Assembly (NCBI GenBank): GCA_029718625.1
Contig: CM056378.1
Coordinates: 65,991,027-66,055,026 of the forward strand
Reading direction: 5' to 3'
Length of the DNA: 64,000 nucleotides
Origin: Synaphobranchus kaupii
Taxonomy: Eukaryota > Chordata > Actinopteri > Anguilliformes > Synaphobranchidae
The notes below the pieces were generated by a model that was not told the origin of the DNA, did not search any database, and was given only the letters and a program-made list of their open reading frames with translations. The translations under genes were made by a program, and so were the position numbers. This document shows, in pieces, positions 1-9,579 of the stretch; positions within the stretch are counted from its first letter, which is position 1, and the number at the start of each line of letters is the position of its first letter.

Positions 1-147
1 GACCAGCTGCATTTATTTGTGAATCAGTTGCATTTATTTGTGAATCAGTTACATTAATTTGTGGATCAGCTGCATTTATTTGTGAATCCGTTGCATTAAT
101 TTGTGAATCTGGTTAATTTATTTGTGGATCAGCTGCATTTATTTATT
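1..147. repeat. 21-bp tandem repeat, about 7 copies
   Basis: Seven head-to-tail units of 21 bp with core CAGCTGCATTTATTTGTG and a few substitutions per unit start at 1, 22, 43, 64, 85, 106 and 127. The array probably continues left of the window. It is unrelated to the 42-bp array at the right end. Confidence 0.85.
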
Positions 148-206
148 TTTGAGACAATAATACCCCCACATTTCTAAGGGTATTTTGGACTGTAAAAAAT
201 ATATTT

Positions 207-1144
207 TCAGTTAAAATGCATGTACCCAGGACGGGCAACTCCAGATGGTCCCAAGATGAAAATACATTTGCCACAGTCCTTAAGTGCATTAAAAAGACAG
301 ATAAATTCACGTTTTAATATTTCGGACTCTTTGTTTGGAATATTGTTATAGCCACATTGTGGGCATGATGATGTTTGTCCAGAATGCGCTGAATACATTC
401 TAAAATATTTAAAACCTTGGCGCCTGGGAAACAATGAATCTCCACTGATTTCCTTTTTATGTTTCTAGTGATAGAATCACCGATTATCAATGAGGAAGGA
501 GGAGGGGGCGGCGGTGGAATTCTGTCCAGTGAAACTGGAGGGGAATGTGAGGGGATTTTCACCTGGGAGGGAACAGCAGGCCGCGAAATTGCTTGAAAGC
601 CCGGCTGTTCTGTGATGATGTGATGACCAGGACGGGAAAACTGTTTGGTCATAGCCGGAGGGGGGGCCGGCGGTGATTGAAAGCATTGGGGCATTGGGAC
701 CCATTCAATGGTACAGGAGAAGAGGGCGGTTTTAGATGTCCGGCCAACGGAGGAATATCCTGCTCATCAAAGATGTCAAATCCAGCTGAATATCTTGGAA
801 TGGAGGGGTGCGTCTACCACCATGTTTCCGACGGCCAGCTACAGCCCATGGCTTCAGTTACAGCCCATGGCTCCAGTTGCAGTTGGTGTGGAGTGGAACT
901 GACCGGGGCTTTGGGTCTTGTTCACAGTTGGACCCAGCTAGGGATCCTTAATCTGGGTGAGAACATCATCCGTGCACGGGACAGCGGTGGTAGTTTGTGC
1001 AGCACAAAAGGACACAAGGGAATTGATGAGTTTCCCATCCTCCTGGATCTGGTGTAGCATGGATATTCTCCCTTCCAGTTCTGTAATCTTCCGACTAAGC
1101 CGATTGCAGGTCTCACAATTGGACGAAGGGGTGAGTGGAGGCAT
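207..1144 (-). pseudogene. LINE ORF1 remnant (coiled coil plus SGNH-esterase-like), CR1/L2 type
   Basis: Read on the minus strand, the frame opening at 1144 carries a Cys-x2-Cys followed by a heptad-like stretch (CETCNRLSRKITELEGRI), as in the N-terminal coiled coil of fish CR1/L2-type ORF1 proteins. Further on (694 to 314) a proline-rich linker is followed by LIIGDSITRNIK and CFPGAKVLNI, the GDS block and following segment of the SGNH-hydrolase domain found in these ORF1s. The next conserved block (expected form like GSNDI, here GYNNIPNKESEILKREF) is in another frame at 434 to 207, so there is a frameshift near 380-440. The remainder, including the expected C-terminal esterase blocks, is missing. 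The canonical Asn region is altered. The copy is dead. No matching ORF2 follows it; the L2 ORF2 at 14035-16460 is separate and 13 kb away. Confidence 0.65.
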
Positions 1145-1329
1145 GACTGTCGGGAACTAGTAAAGTTGTCGTGAGGGCTGCTACACCACAGCCCACAATA
1201 ATGACGTGGCTTAGGCAGTAACGTTGCACAGACGTAGTTTCCAGGAAAACTTACCAACAAGGGCCCAAAAACTGGGTTCCGTTGCAAGGATCAGGCTCTG
1301 GTAAGGTTACGTTGGCATAGGCTACCTCT

Positions 1330-1955
1330 TTCCTGATAGTTAGCGTTCTAAAAGCAGTAAAATAGTAAAACCACATAAAAGTGAATATGAATAAAACCAG
1401 GATGATCGGTTTAAAACAGCAAGTAAATAAAATAATAAAACAATAAAATGATTAAATTGTGCTAAATAAAACAATTAAAAAAATTATTTAAAATAATGAT
1501 ATGCATAGACAGCCCTGACTCTGCGACTGCTAAGCACTCGATTTGTCAGCAGAACTGACGTTGAATGATCACACAGCCCTGTCTAAGGCAAACCGGTAAA
1601 CGGAAATCTTTTGATGTTTCTGTCCTGCCCTAACTTTTTGACTTTTCCAAAATAGTTATACTGCAAATAATTATAATTATAGTTTTTCTTGTTTGTTTGT
1701 TTTTTTACCTCAAAGACCCCCTCTAACCGCCACGTTCAACACCAATTGGCGTTGGTACCCAAGTGTGAATTGCTGCTTCTACCCTACCCTCCAGGAGCCG
1801 TATTGATGGCATTTGCATCATGGCCGCATTAGTGTCCTTAGACAGTAATCATGTATATAAATGGTTATTTTATAAACCCAAAATAAAAAATATTTAAATT
1901 GATTAAAATATGTTTTATTTTCCTAGAGGAAATAATTTTGACTCTGCCATTGTAG
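1330..1955. other. AT-rich stretch, no gene seen
   Basis: This is AT-rich DNA with short A/T runs (for example around 1420-1500 and 1860-1920). I see no open frame, splice pattern or repeat family that I can name. Confidence 0.5.
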
Positions 1956-1959
1956 GATA

Positions 1960-1995
1960 TACAGGGGGTGGTCAAAACATCAGAAACACCAGTTT
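1960..1995 (+). mobile_element. MITE terminal sequence (TACAGG...GAAACACC)
   Basis: The sequence begins TACAGGGGGTGGTCAAAAC and runs into AGAAACACCAG. It matches, in reverse complement and with a few changes, the sequence at 11521-11553. Both start at a TA dinucleotide, as expected of Tc1/mariner-type ends. The opposite end was not found. Confidence 0.45.
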
Positions 1996-2486
1996 TCCAG
2001 AAAACATAAAACTGCCACATGTTTGCTATGTAAACCCTCAACCTCTGTTCCTAACCTGATTGGGATGGCAGGTGTGCCATCCGCCAAGTTACGGCTTGGT
2101 GGGGCATGCCCCATACCTATACAGCACAGAGAGTTTGGCACTTTTCAGGGTTTCCTACAGAAGTAACCACAATGACCATAGACTCTCAGCCCTTAAAAAC
2201 ATTAACTTTTGTATGTTCTGACCTCATGTAACCACACAGCATTCAGATACAACTTCACACATCCACACAATAAAGCCCAAACTTGGGTTATTTTGCCATT
2301 TTTCTCCTTCTTCTTCCTAATTTTCCTGCCAAACTGCCTGCCTCCGTCGCGATGTTATCCAATGGGGAGAATTATTCTTTGAGGGTATGGTCTGTATACC
2401 TGCTCATCAAGCTTATCGCCAAATAAAAACGCTTCATACTAATGTTTTTTAATGTTAATATAGCTAATGGCTTCATGCTTTCCAAG
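1996..2486. other. No gene seen
   Basis: Probably the interior of the MITE that begins at 1960, then unassigned AT-rich DNA. No reading frame or recognisable domain is present. Confidence 0.4.
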
Positions 2487-2563
2487 AAGCTACTGTGGCC
2501 TAATGGTCAGAGTTGCTGTCTCTCACACAGAGGGTTGTGGGTTCGAGCCCAGCAGGGCAGATG
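2487..2563 (+). repeat. tRNA-derived SINE head (tRNA-Glu-like pseudogene)
   Basis: An A box (TGGCCTAATGGTC, 2496-2508) and a B box (GGTTCGAGCCC, 2540-2550) are correctly spaced for a polymerase III internal promoter. Between them, CTCTCAC resembles the anticodon loop of tRNA-Glu(CTC). The acceptor stem does not pair and the T stem has a mismatch, so this is not a functional tRNA gene. A SINE head or tRNA pseudogene is the better call. Confidence 0.55.
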
Positions 2564-2725
2564 CTTATTTTCCACAAAAACAATGTGCAACTGTTAAGTA
2601 CTTTTAATTTATTAGACTGTTATTATTTTCACATTAACACATTAACATATTTTTATTGCAAAGGCAAAAGAGGTTTCCAATATTAACTGTTCAATGTTTC
2701 ACTTGTATTTCACTTGTACTATATC

Positions 2726-2775
2726 ACACCCTCCCCAAACCGGACGCTCGCTCTTGTCTGGTTTGGGGAGGGTGT
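2726..2775. repeat. 16-bp perfect inverted repeat with 18-nt loop
   Basis: ACACCCTCCCCAAACC (2726-2741) is the exact reverse complement of 2760-2775. The GC-rich arms stand out from the AT-rich surroundings. It could be the end of a decayed element; no owner was identified. Confidence 0.8.
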
Positions 2776-2779
2776 TACG

Positions 2780-3980
2780 CTCTGCTCTTGCGGTCATGAC
2801 TGACTGACTGTGGACACCGAACCTCAACGTACCCTTGCCAACATTTCTTTATTCATTAATTTCTTCACTTCAGCTCTATTAACTTTATCCTTTTCACACA
2901 TAACACAATGTCACCATAAAATTAACTACTAGGAAAATTAAGAATTTACGATAATAGCCTACATTAAGAATTTATGCTAGCCTCCTTTAAGCTGCAATCC
3001 TTTAAGAGATCGGATTTATAAACCGCCAATTCCCCAAACATATCTGATTCATGGTTAGTCACTTTAAAAAAAACAATAGCCTCCGAATGTGGCTCTAGTC
3101 TACGCTACTCAGCAGATAATGTAGCTTACTGAAAACACTTTTAATAATAATAAGAATAATCTCTGGTATGTACTTTCTTAGTAGTACCTATTGTTTTCTT
3201 CCTGGCTAAGATTCCTGCGTTGTCCAATTAAGCTTGTTAGCCAACGTTACTGTTGCCAGAGAAACGTCAGTCTCATTCTAGTCAGGAAGCAAATAGAAGC
3301 TAGGCTACTACGAAGCGAATCAACATGCCTTATACCCTACATTCATTGCACTACAGAAAACTAAACTAAACCTAGCTGTCCGGTACCAAAACATTTGCCG
3401 CAGGTAACATTCTACACTACCAGAAAAAAAACTGCGAAGGAATTCTGCTGTGCTTATGAACTCACTAACTCGCTCGCTAGCTCCTAGCCCACACATGGAA
3501 GGTTGGAGTTACGCATCCGGCAATCCAGTTTTGAATAGTCTAACGTTAAATGTATTTCATTTTCTATAGAATACTAATAGCCCTATTTTAAAACTGTATT
3601 TCCATATTTTACTGATGCAAACTATTTAGGCTGTACTAGCTATTTAGGCTGTATGTCTTTCAGCTAGAATGTGTTTGCATCTAGCCCATTGTGCATGCAT
3701 GTCTCCATATAGAATTGGTTCATTAATTTACATGCTTCTTCACGATCCATAGCTCAGGTGGTGCTGTTCATTGTATTTCATTACACATTAAATACTGCTC
3801 ATCTACAAACTCTTTTAATGTAATTATGTGCTGTCTGTAATAGGATAACTGTTCTCATTCTTGTCAATAGAGGGCGTTATGGTTACGCGAATGTCTGCAT
3901 GCATTTCTTTGGAATGCATGTCTCTCTCCATGTTTATCTTCATGCATTATTCATCATTAGTTAGCGAAAGAATAAGTGAT
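2780..3980. other. Gene-free AT-rich region
   Basis: No open frame of note, no splice-flanked exon and no recognisable transposon domain. The word TAGCCTAC/GTAGGCTA recurs here and at 16800-18900, a common feature of repeat-rich fish intergenic DNA. Confidence 0.4.
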
Positions 3981-3983
3981 ATC

Positions 3984-5098
3984 AGATCAAAAATGTCTAC
4001 GACGTTAAAAAAAAGCCAAGTTACTCATGCATAGCCTACAGAGCGCTGTCTATAAGTCCTTAATTCCAACTTTAATTCCAACAAACTAGGCCTGCCTTTA
4101 AAAGTATTGATAGCAAAATGTGCCCAAGTTACAACTAACAATATTGCCTATCGTAGCTCACACTAAATAAACTAGCTCTATTCCAAAGCAGTGCTATCCA
4201 AACTTTCCTAAATTATTTAATGCAACTTGGCCCTGTGTTTCTTCATCTTACCATCTCAAGAGAATGTGGTCAATGAAACTGTATGTGCCACATCAAACTG
4301 CAAAATTAAAATAATTTATAGTGGAAATACTCTGATTCAGATGTGTTGCACTTAGAAATTAAACAGAAAAATTACTACACTATAGGGCATGTTTGAAAAG
4401 CACAAAATTAATAAAATGTATTATTATTATTATGTATTTATTGATTTATTTATTTGGATTTCTATCAAAACCTGTGTGGTCCTACAGAGCATATATATCC
4501 TTGTGTTCACAAAATTCTGTTTGCAAATATCATAACTACTATTATGTTAAGAAAATTGGTACTATTACTTATTTGCCACCATCTGACCCACAAACATGTC
4601 TGGATACGTTTGTAAAAATGCTATATGTACGCTATTTTCTAGGTAAAAATATTACTCATTTTTATCTGCATTTATTTATTCATCACCCCTTTCTCTATTG
4701 TACACGATGTTTCTTGATATAAATGTCTGTTTGTGAATTGTAAAGAAATCTGTAGCAGCAGTTAACATTTTAAAACCTGTACATTTTCTAAAGTAAACTT
4801 GCCAACAAAGTACAACCATATCCTTTCTGGAGTGTAATTATTCACAACTGTTAAAAACATTCATTGAAATCATATATTGTCCCATGAGGCACAATCTCTT
4901 CACATGCAAAGATGAAGAAACACAGGGCCAAGTTGCATTAAATAATTTAGGAAAGTTTGGATAGCATTGCTTTGGAATAGAGCTAGTTTATTTAGTGTGA
5001 GCTACGATAGGCAATATTGTTAGTTGTAACAGCGCTATGTAGGCTATGCGTGAGTAACTTGGCTTTTTTTCTTTTTACGTCGTAGACGTTTTTGATCT
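3984..5098. mobile_element. Fold-back type element with long inverted arms
   Basis: The left arm 3984-4249 is the reverse complement of the right arm 4909-5098, with few mismatches. Both outer ends read AGATCAAAAAYGTCTACGACGT inward. The left arm carries an extra segment of about 80 bp (about 4049-4128) that the right arm lacks. The 660-bp core (4250-4908) has no transposase-like frame; the 109-residue open frame at 4393-4722 is AT-rich and looks spurious. No clear target duplication was seen at the edges. This is probably a non-autonomous DNA transposon of unknown superfamily. Confidence 0.65.
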
Positions 5099-5301
5099 AA
5101 TTATCTATTCTGTAATGTGAATCTTGTGCCATGTGTACATTTTATATGATGACTTGTTTTTCTTTATAATTATGCCAATCAACCATAATTGCATGTTAGT
5201 CATATTTTTTATATTAAGTGCTAATAAATCATAAATTACATGTCAGTTATAGTATGTCAGTGACTGTTATATCAGTAATAAGTTAGTACACTTCAACAAA
5301 T

Positions 5302-5306
5302 GTATA
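5302..5306. repeat. Target-site duplication of gypsy insertion (left copy, GTATA)
   Basis: GTATA immediately precedes the LTR start TGTCATGG. The same five bases follow the CA end of the right LTR at 11119-11123. Confidence 0.8.
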
Positions 5307-5404
5307 TGTCATGGTTATTTGCAGCCTTTGTTTTTCGATGTTTTTGGTTTCCTTTTTGGCGTCGTCAGGACTCTCTATCGGATTTTTTCCGCCTCATTTT
5401 CTAG
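5307..5404 (+). repeat. 5' LTR fragment of gypsy element
   Basis: It aligns with the first 100 bp of the right LTR (from 10668) with scattered substitutions, then diverges at about 5405. The divergence from its partner indicates an old insertion. Confidence 0.85.
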
Positions 5405-5441
5405 TCTAAAATTAATTGCTATTGCAATTCATGAGTATTCA

Positions 5442-5455
5442 CCCCCCCCCCCCCC
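5442..5455 (+). repeat. Poly-C tract (about 14 C)
   Basis: Homopolymer run inside the disrupted 5' LTR region; its length may be unreliable in assembly. Confidence 0.9.
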
Positions 5456-5491
5456 TTGTCTTATTTTCTTTTCAAAACCGTTCATAAGAAC

Positions 5492-5506
5492 TATATTCTG
5501 GACTTA
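5492..5506. repeat. 15-bp target duplication of Penelope-like insert (left)
   Basis: TATATTCTGGACTTA occurs here and again at 5885-5899, exactly flanking the palindromic insert. Confidence 0.85.
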
Positions 5507-5603
5507 AAGAGAATACCAAACCCGGACTACTTCGCTAGGACTAACCCGAGATAAGGAGGACTGGAGCACACAGAGCTCAGAGCAAAACAAAATATTTTAA
5601 TAC

Positions 5604-5642
5604 GACTGACGTTTCGACGTCAACGACGTCTTCTTCAGAGTC
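5604..5642 (-). ncRNA. Hammerhead-ribozyme-like motif (minus-strand copy)
   Basis: Exact mirror copy, in the left palindrome arm, of the motif described at 5662-5700. Confidence 0.4.
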
Positions 5643-5661
5643 AAAATGGATTTTCCATTTT

Positions 5662-5700
5662 GACTCTGAAGAAGACGTCGTTGACGTCGAAACGTCAGTC
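5662..5700 (+). ncRNA. Hammerhead-ribozyme-like motif (plus-strand copy)
   Basis: The core CTGAAGA (5666-5672, matching CUGANGA) is followed by a stem of GACGTC (5674-5679) with GACGTC (5683-5688) closed by GTT. Then come GAAA (5689-5692), C, and the cleavage triplet GTC (5694-5696). Flanking GACT (5662-5665) pairs with AGTC (5697-5700) as stem I. This is the type I arrangement with almost no helix III, known from Penelope-like elements, in which it is thought to act as a dimer. One extra A (5673) sits where position 10.1 should be, so activity is uncertain. Confidence 0.45.
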
Positions 5701-5884
5701 GTATTAAAATATTTTGTTTTGCTCTGAGCTCTGTGTGCTCCAGTCCTCCTTATCTCGGGTTAGTCCTAGCGAAGTAGTCCGGGTTTGGTATTCTCTTTAT
5801 TCACTGGTCCTTCTGTTGAGCACCTATAGTTCCTTGTCTATATAGCCGGTTTGTAGCGCGTTTGGGATCACCCCCTTTTTACTT

Positions 5885-5899
5885 TATATTCTGGACTTA
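5885..5899. repeat. 15-bp target duplication of Penelope-like insert (right)
   Basis: Second copy of the direct repeat at 5492-5506. Confidence 0.85.
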
Positions 5900-6675
5900 T
5901 TTATCTAACCCCCCACCCCCTAAGTGGGGGACACTGAACAATAATTTTGGATAAGAACTGGAAAAAATCTGAGGTACAATATATAAGAATGAAAAGGCAG
6001 TTTTATAAAAACATGAAACCATTCCATTATACATTTGAATGGAAACTATTTCCACAATAACAAACCTTTCTGCCTGTTGTGATTTCATATTGTACTTTTT
6101 TTTTTACTAAATGAAGATGGAAACCCCCCACCCCTATACCTCAATGGTTTGCCCCTGTATTGCTCCTAGCTCACACAGCCTGTCCTCTCATTTTGTTTTT
6201 GCGCTATGTGGAATGCGATGCCAAATTCACGATGGTTAAACATATTACAGATTGTAGGTTGCATGAAGCGGGAGGTGAGGGTGTGTGTGTGTGTGTGTGT
6301 GCATGTGTCATTTGTGTAACTGCAGTGACAGTGCAGTGCTTGTTGCAGACTGAGCTCACTGGCATTAACGTTAGCCTTTGCGTTGAGCACTGAGGTTTGG
6401 CGTTAATGGCGTAACATTTGCACTTGCAGCAGAGCAAGCTACAATCAGTGTAGCTAGCCAGCCACTCGCTTTCACCCTCCATACGAGAAAATGAATGACA
6501 GACTGCCTGGTGGTGGAGTCGAGAGAAATAACTGTTTCCAACCCACTATCCGTTTCATTCATTAAACTTTCAGTTTAACTACTGGTCATGTTAGCTTGCT
6601 CCAGCTTGAGCCAGCTCTCGGCTGCTGTGCTGATTAATGGGTGGAGAGAAAACAACATCAAAATTGGATTCGCAT
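5900..6675. other. Unassigned DNA inside the gypsy interval, with a GT microsatellite
   Basis: A (GT)n run lies at 6281-6301 and a small C/G hairpin near 5910-5930. Open frames of 60-90 residues on both strands cross the microsatellite and look like chance. The origin of this segment, which replaces the gypsy leader, is unknown. Confidence 0.5.
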
Positions 6676-6975
6676 GTACAGTGGTGTTAAAAAAAATAGC
6701 AGTACAACATCAGTAACCTGTTGAACCACTGTTATTAGTAGTAGTGATATTTCTGCATGGCAAATAATTTACTTGTAGATGTAGTAGTGTAATAGAAAAA
6801 CAACAGACCCAACTGTCATGACATGCACGCTGCTTGTTCTGAGTAATTGACTCATTCATTGAAAGGGGTGTGTTCAAAATAATAGTAGTGTGGAGTTTAA
6901 TTAGAGAATTCATTCATTCTGTGAAAAAAAAACAGGTCAAACAAGTATTCCACAGGTAAACATGTGATGCCATCA
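6676..6975. mobile_element. Tc1/mariner-like non-autonomous remnant
   Basis: It begins ACAGTGGTGTTAAAAAAAAT and contains GGGGTGTGTTCAAAATAAT near 6865. These resemble the ends and interior of a common fish repeat with TIR-like CAGTGGTGTTCAAAATAATA. No transposase frame is present. The right limit is not defined. Confidence 0.45.
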
Positions 6976-7149
6976 TGATTCTGTATAAAAGGATATCAAA
7001 AGACTCCTGATATCTTATTTCCAGGTACTCTTAGAAGCAATACTATATGTGTAATTTTAATTTATTTATTTATTTTACTATTTAATTACTATGTGTAATT
7101 TACAGCTTAATCTAGTCCCACCCCCCAATTCCCATAGTGATCCATTCAA

Positions 7150-7446
7150 ATGCAGAGAGGTTATAGTATTGCTTCTGGTTGGCCGCTAAAATCCTTATTT
7201 TTAAATCACTCGGTCCGTTTTAAATGCGCCTTGCCTAGAGGTATTCCGCCCAGTTTCCCCACCTATCCCTCCACTGATCAGGAGGAGCCTATGCAGGGGG
7301 ATGGGTCGTCTCTCCACCAACCTAGGAGAGCGAAACCGCGGGCATACTGGTGCCAATACTGCAAGCATAGGGGTCATACAAAGGATCGATGTCCTAAGTT
7401 GACAGGAAACAAGGGATCTCACGGGGGAAACCAAGGTCTCCAGTGA
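7150..7446 (+). pseudogene. gag: gypsy gag C-terminal fragment with CCHC zinc knuckle
   Basis: This open frame ends in a nucleocapsid-like zinc knuckle, C-x2-C-x4-H-x4-C (7351-7392, CQYCKHRGHTKDRC), preceded by an acidic EEPM segment as in Ty3/gypsy gag. The matrix and capsid regions that should lie upstream are absent, because the sequence before about 7140 is not gypsy. Gag would package the element's RNA. This fragment cannot. Confidence 0.75.
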
Positions 7447-8669
7447 GACAAAATAGTACTCCCTCTCAGACCCTGTTAACCATTCAACTGTTTTGGGAGG
7501 GACGCTCTGTTAGCGTTAACGCTTTTATTGATTCCGGGGCCGTGGAGTCTTGTATTGACGCCAAATGGGCTAGGAAATAAAAAATCCCCACCAATCTACT
7601 CTCTTGCATCTGTCAGGTTACTGCCCTTGATAGTCGTCCTTTGGGTTCTGGGGTTATGAAGCAGAGGACAAATCCAGTAGAGATGCGCATCTCTCTCCAG
7701 GGGCACTCGGAGAGAATAGAATTCTTTGTAATTGACTCTCCGTCGCACCCACTGGTACTGGGACATTCGTGGCTAGGGTTACATAACCCTCATATCTGTT
7801 GGGGTACAGATAGGAAACCTATTCATCAGTGGGGCCCTCAGTGCCAGCCACAGTGTCGTTCACTTGCCTTCTCTTCATTGGGCCACGCCCCTGATCTCTC
7901 CGAGTTCGGCTCTGACAGTGATTCAGAGGAAGCGAAGTCTCACTACAACTCGGAGAACTCTCTTTCCCTCGCTGAGAGTAGAGAGGAAAGTCTTTCCTGG
8001 GACCACTTTGCGGAAGGGGGTTCCATGGAGGAGGGGGATCTTTCCACCTCTGATTTTGAGTGGGACAGGTTGTCTGACACTTCCTCCGGTGCGCCGGAGG
8101 TGGTGGGGCGCTCGAGTTTGCTCTACTCGCGGGTGTTCCAGCGGAGTACTCAGACCTCGCCGAGGTTTTTAGTAAACGCGCCACCAGATTGCCGCCCCAT
8201 AGACCATATGATTGCGCCATTGAACTGTACCCGGGTACTGTTCCTCCCAGTGCCTGAGAGTGCTGCCATGAAGCAGTATATTGAGGAATCTTTGGCTAAT
8301 GGTTTTATCACACCATCTACGTCTCCAGCCGGCGCTGGTTTTTTCTTTGTTAAAAAGAAAGATGGGGGGCTGAGACCTTGTATAGACAATCGAGGGCTCA
8401 ATGACATCACCATAAAAAATCGGTATACTCTCCCAGTCATGAACTCTGCATTTGAGCGCTTGCAGGGGGCGTCAGTCTTTTCCAAACTCGACCTTCACAA
8501 TGCCTACAACCTTGTGTGCATGCGTGAGGGCGATGAGTGGAAGACAGCATTTAACATGCACCATGGTCACTACGAGTACCGGGTCATACCTTTCGGTCTC
8601 ACTCTGTCTTCCAGGTTTTCAGGTTTTGAGAGAGATGCTGGAGAAATCAGTTTTCGTCTACTTTCGTAG
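7447..8669 (+). pseudogene. pol: gypsy pol: protease and N-terminal half of RT
   Basis: The frame carries the aspartic-protease active site FIDSGA (Asp-Ser-Gly codons at 7530-7538) and later LVLGHSWL, typical of the protease C-terminus. A TAA at 7578-7580 interrupts the protease. After an acidic, serine-rich linker, RT motifs follow in order: [39 protein letters not shown] and YRVIPFGL. The frame then shifts near 8600-8620, before the catalytic Asp pair, and ends at 8669. Normal RT continues for about another 100 residues. The GDEWKTAF and FGL blocks are well preserved, so decay is moderate. Confidence 0.85.
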
Positions 8670-9579
8670 ACGATATTTAAATTTTTTCTCCGGATCTCTC
8701 ATCCCACATCATCCACGTTAGGCAGGTTCTGGAGGCACTTCTTAAGGTCCAGCTATTTGTTAAGGCTGAGAAGTGTGCCTTTCACACCAGCTCTGTCTCT
8801 TTTTTGGGGTTCATTGTGGCGAACGGTAAGGTACTTATGGACCCAGAGAAAATTTCAGCGGTGAAGAACTGGCCTACGCCCAATTCGGTGAAGCAAGTAC
8901 AACGCTTATCCGGAATTTTAGCACGGTATCCGCTCCCATCACAGTCCTTACCAAGAAGACATTGCCTATTAGTTTTCAGTGGAATCCTAGGGTGGAGGCG
9001 GCTTTCATTGATCTTAAGAGGAGGTTCTGCTCCGAACCTATCCTGATAACTCCCAATCCCTCCCTCCCCTTTGTGGTAGAGGTCGACGGCTCTGAGCTGG
9101 GGGTTGGAGCTATCTTTTCCCAACACTCTCCCCTGGACCGCAAACTCCACACTTGCGCGCATTTCTCTCGTGTCCTTACATCTGCTGAGAGAAATTACGT
9201 CGTATGTCAGAGATCGAGAGTTGTTGGCGGTCAAATTGGCGTCAAAGAGTGGCGCCACTGGTTGAAGGGCGCGGAGCACCCCTTTACGGTCTGGACCGAC
9301 CATAAAAATTTAGAGTATGTCCAACAGGCTAAGACACGCAATTCACGACAAGCTCATTGGTCATTATTTTTCACAAGGTTCAATTTACTTATTGCCCCGG
9401 GTCTAAGAATATTAAACCTGATGCATTGTCGCACATTTTTGACGGTCAGACAGGGAGTCATGCCCCGAGCCTGTGGTTCCCAGCTCTCAGATTGTGGCTC
9501 CATTGCCTGTTTGTGCTGTCTCGGTTGCGATCACGGGTTCTCCAGTGGGGTCATGCGTCACAATTGGTGGCCCATCTGA
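8600..9579 (+). pseudogene. pol: gypsy pol: RT catalytic end, connection and RNase H
   Basis: The RT catalytic block survives as Val-Asp-Asp (8666-8674), but a TAA at 8678-8680 follows two codons later and the upstream frame is shifted. Downstream, SFLGFIVANGKVLMDPEK (around 8800) marks the RT connection. From 8962 an open frame reads through the RNase H region: FVVEVDGSELGVGA, AHFSRVLTSAERNY, EWRHWL and WTDHKNLEYV. Near 9370-9420 the frame shifts again, so PGSKNIKPDAL is read in another frame. The part between the connection and RNase H is shortened around 8920-8950. Confidence 0.85.

Larger units (their letters stand above)
5507..5884 (+). mobile_element. Penelope-like retroelement fragment, inverted-duplicate structure
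   Basis: A 378-bp insert lies between 15-bp direct repeats. Its first 293 bp (5506-5798) form a perfect palindrome: two arms of 145 bp with only 3 nt between them (centre 5652). It is followed by about 85 bp of unique sequence. Each arm contains a hammerhead-ribozyme-like core. An inverted tandem copy at the 5' side, a variable target duplication and a hammerhead motif together are typical of Penelope-like elements; no RT or GIY-YIG region is present. Assignment to Penelope is an inference from structure. A retrozyme-like or other hammerhead-carrying repeat is the alternative. Confidence 0.6.

Noticed and set aside
2487..2563. Functional tRNA-Glu gene
   Set aside because: The acceptor stem does not pair and the T stem is imperfect.
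4393..4722. 109-residue open frame with hydrophobic start
   Set aside because: It is AT-rich, lies in the core of a non-autonomous element, and shows no domain or conserved motif.
6160..6482. Overlapping 75-90 residue frames on both strands
   Set aside because: They are carried by a GT microsatellite and have no recognisable protein features.
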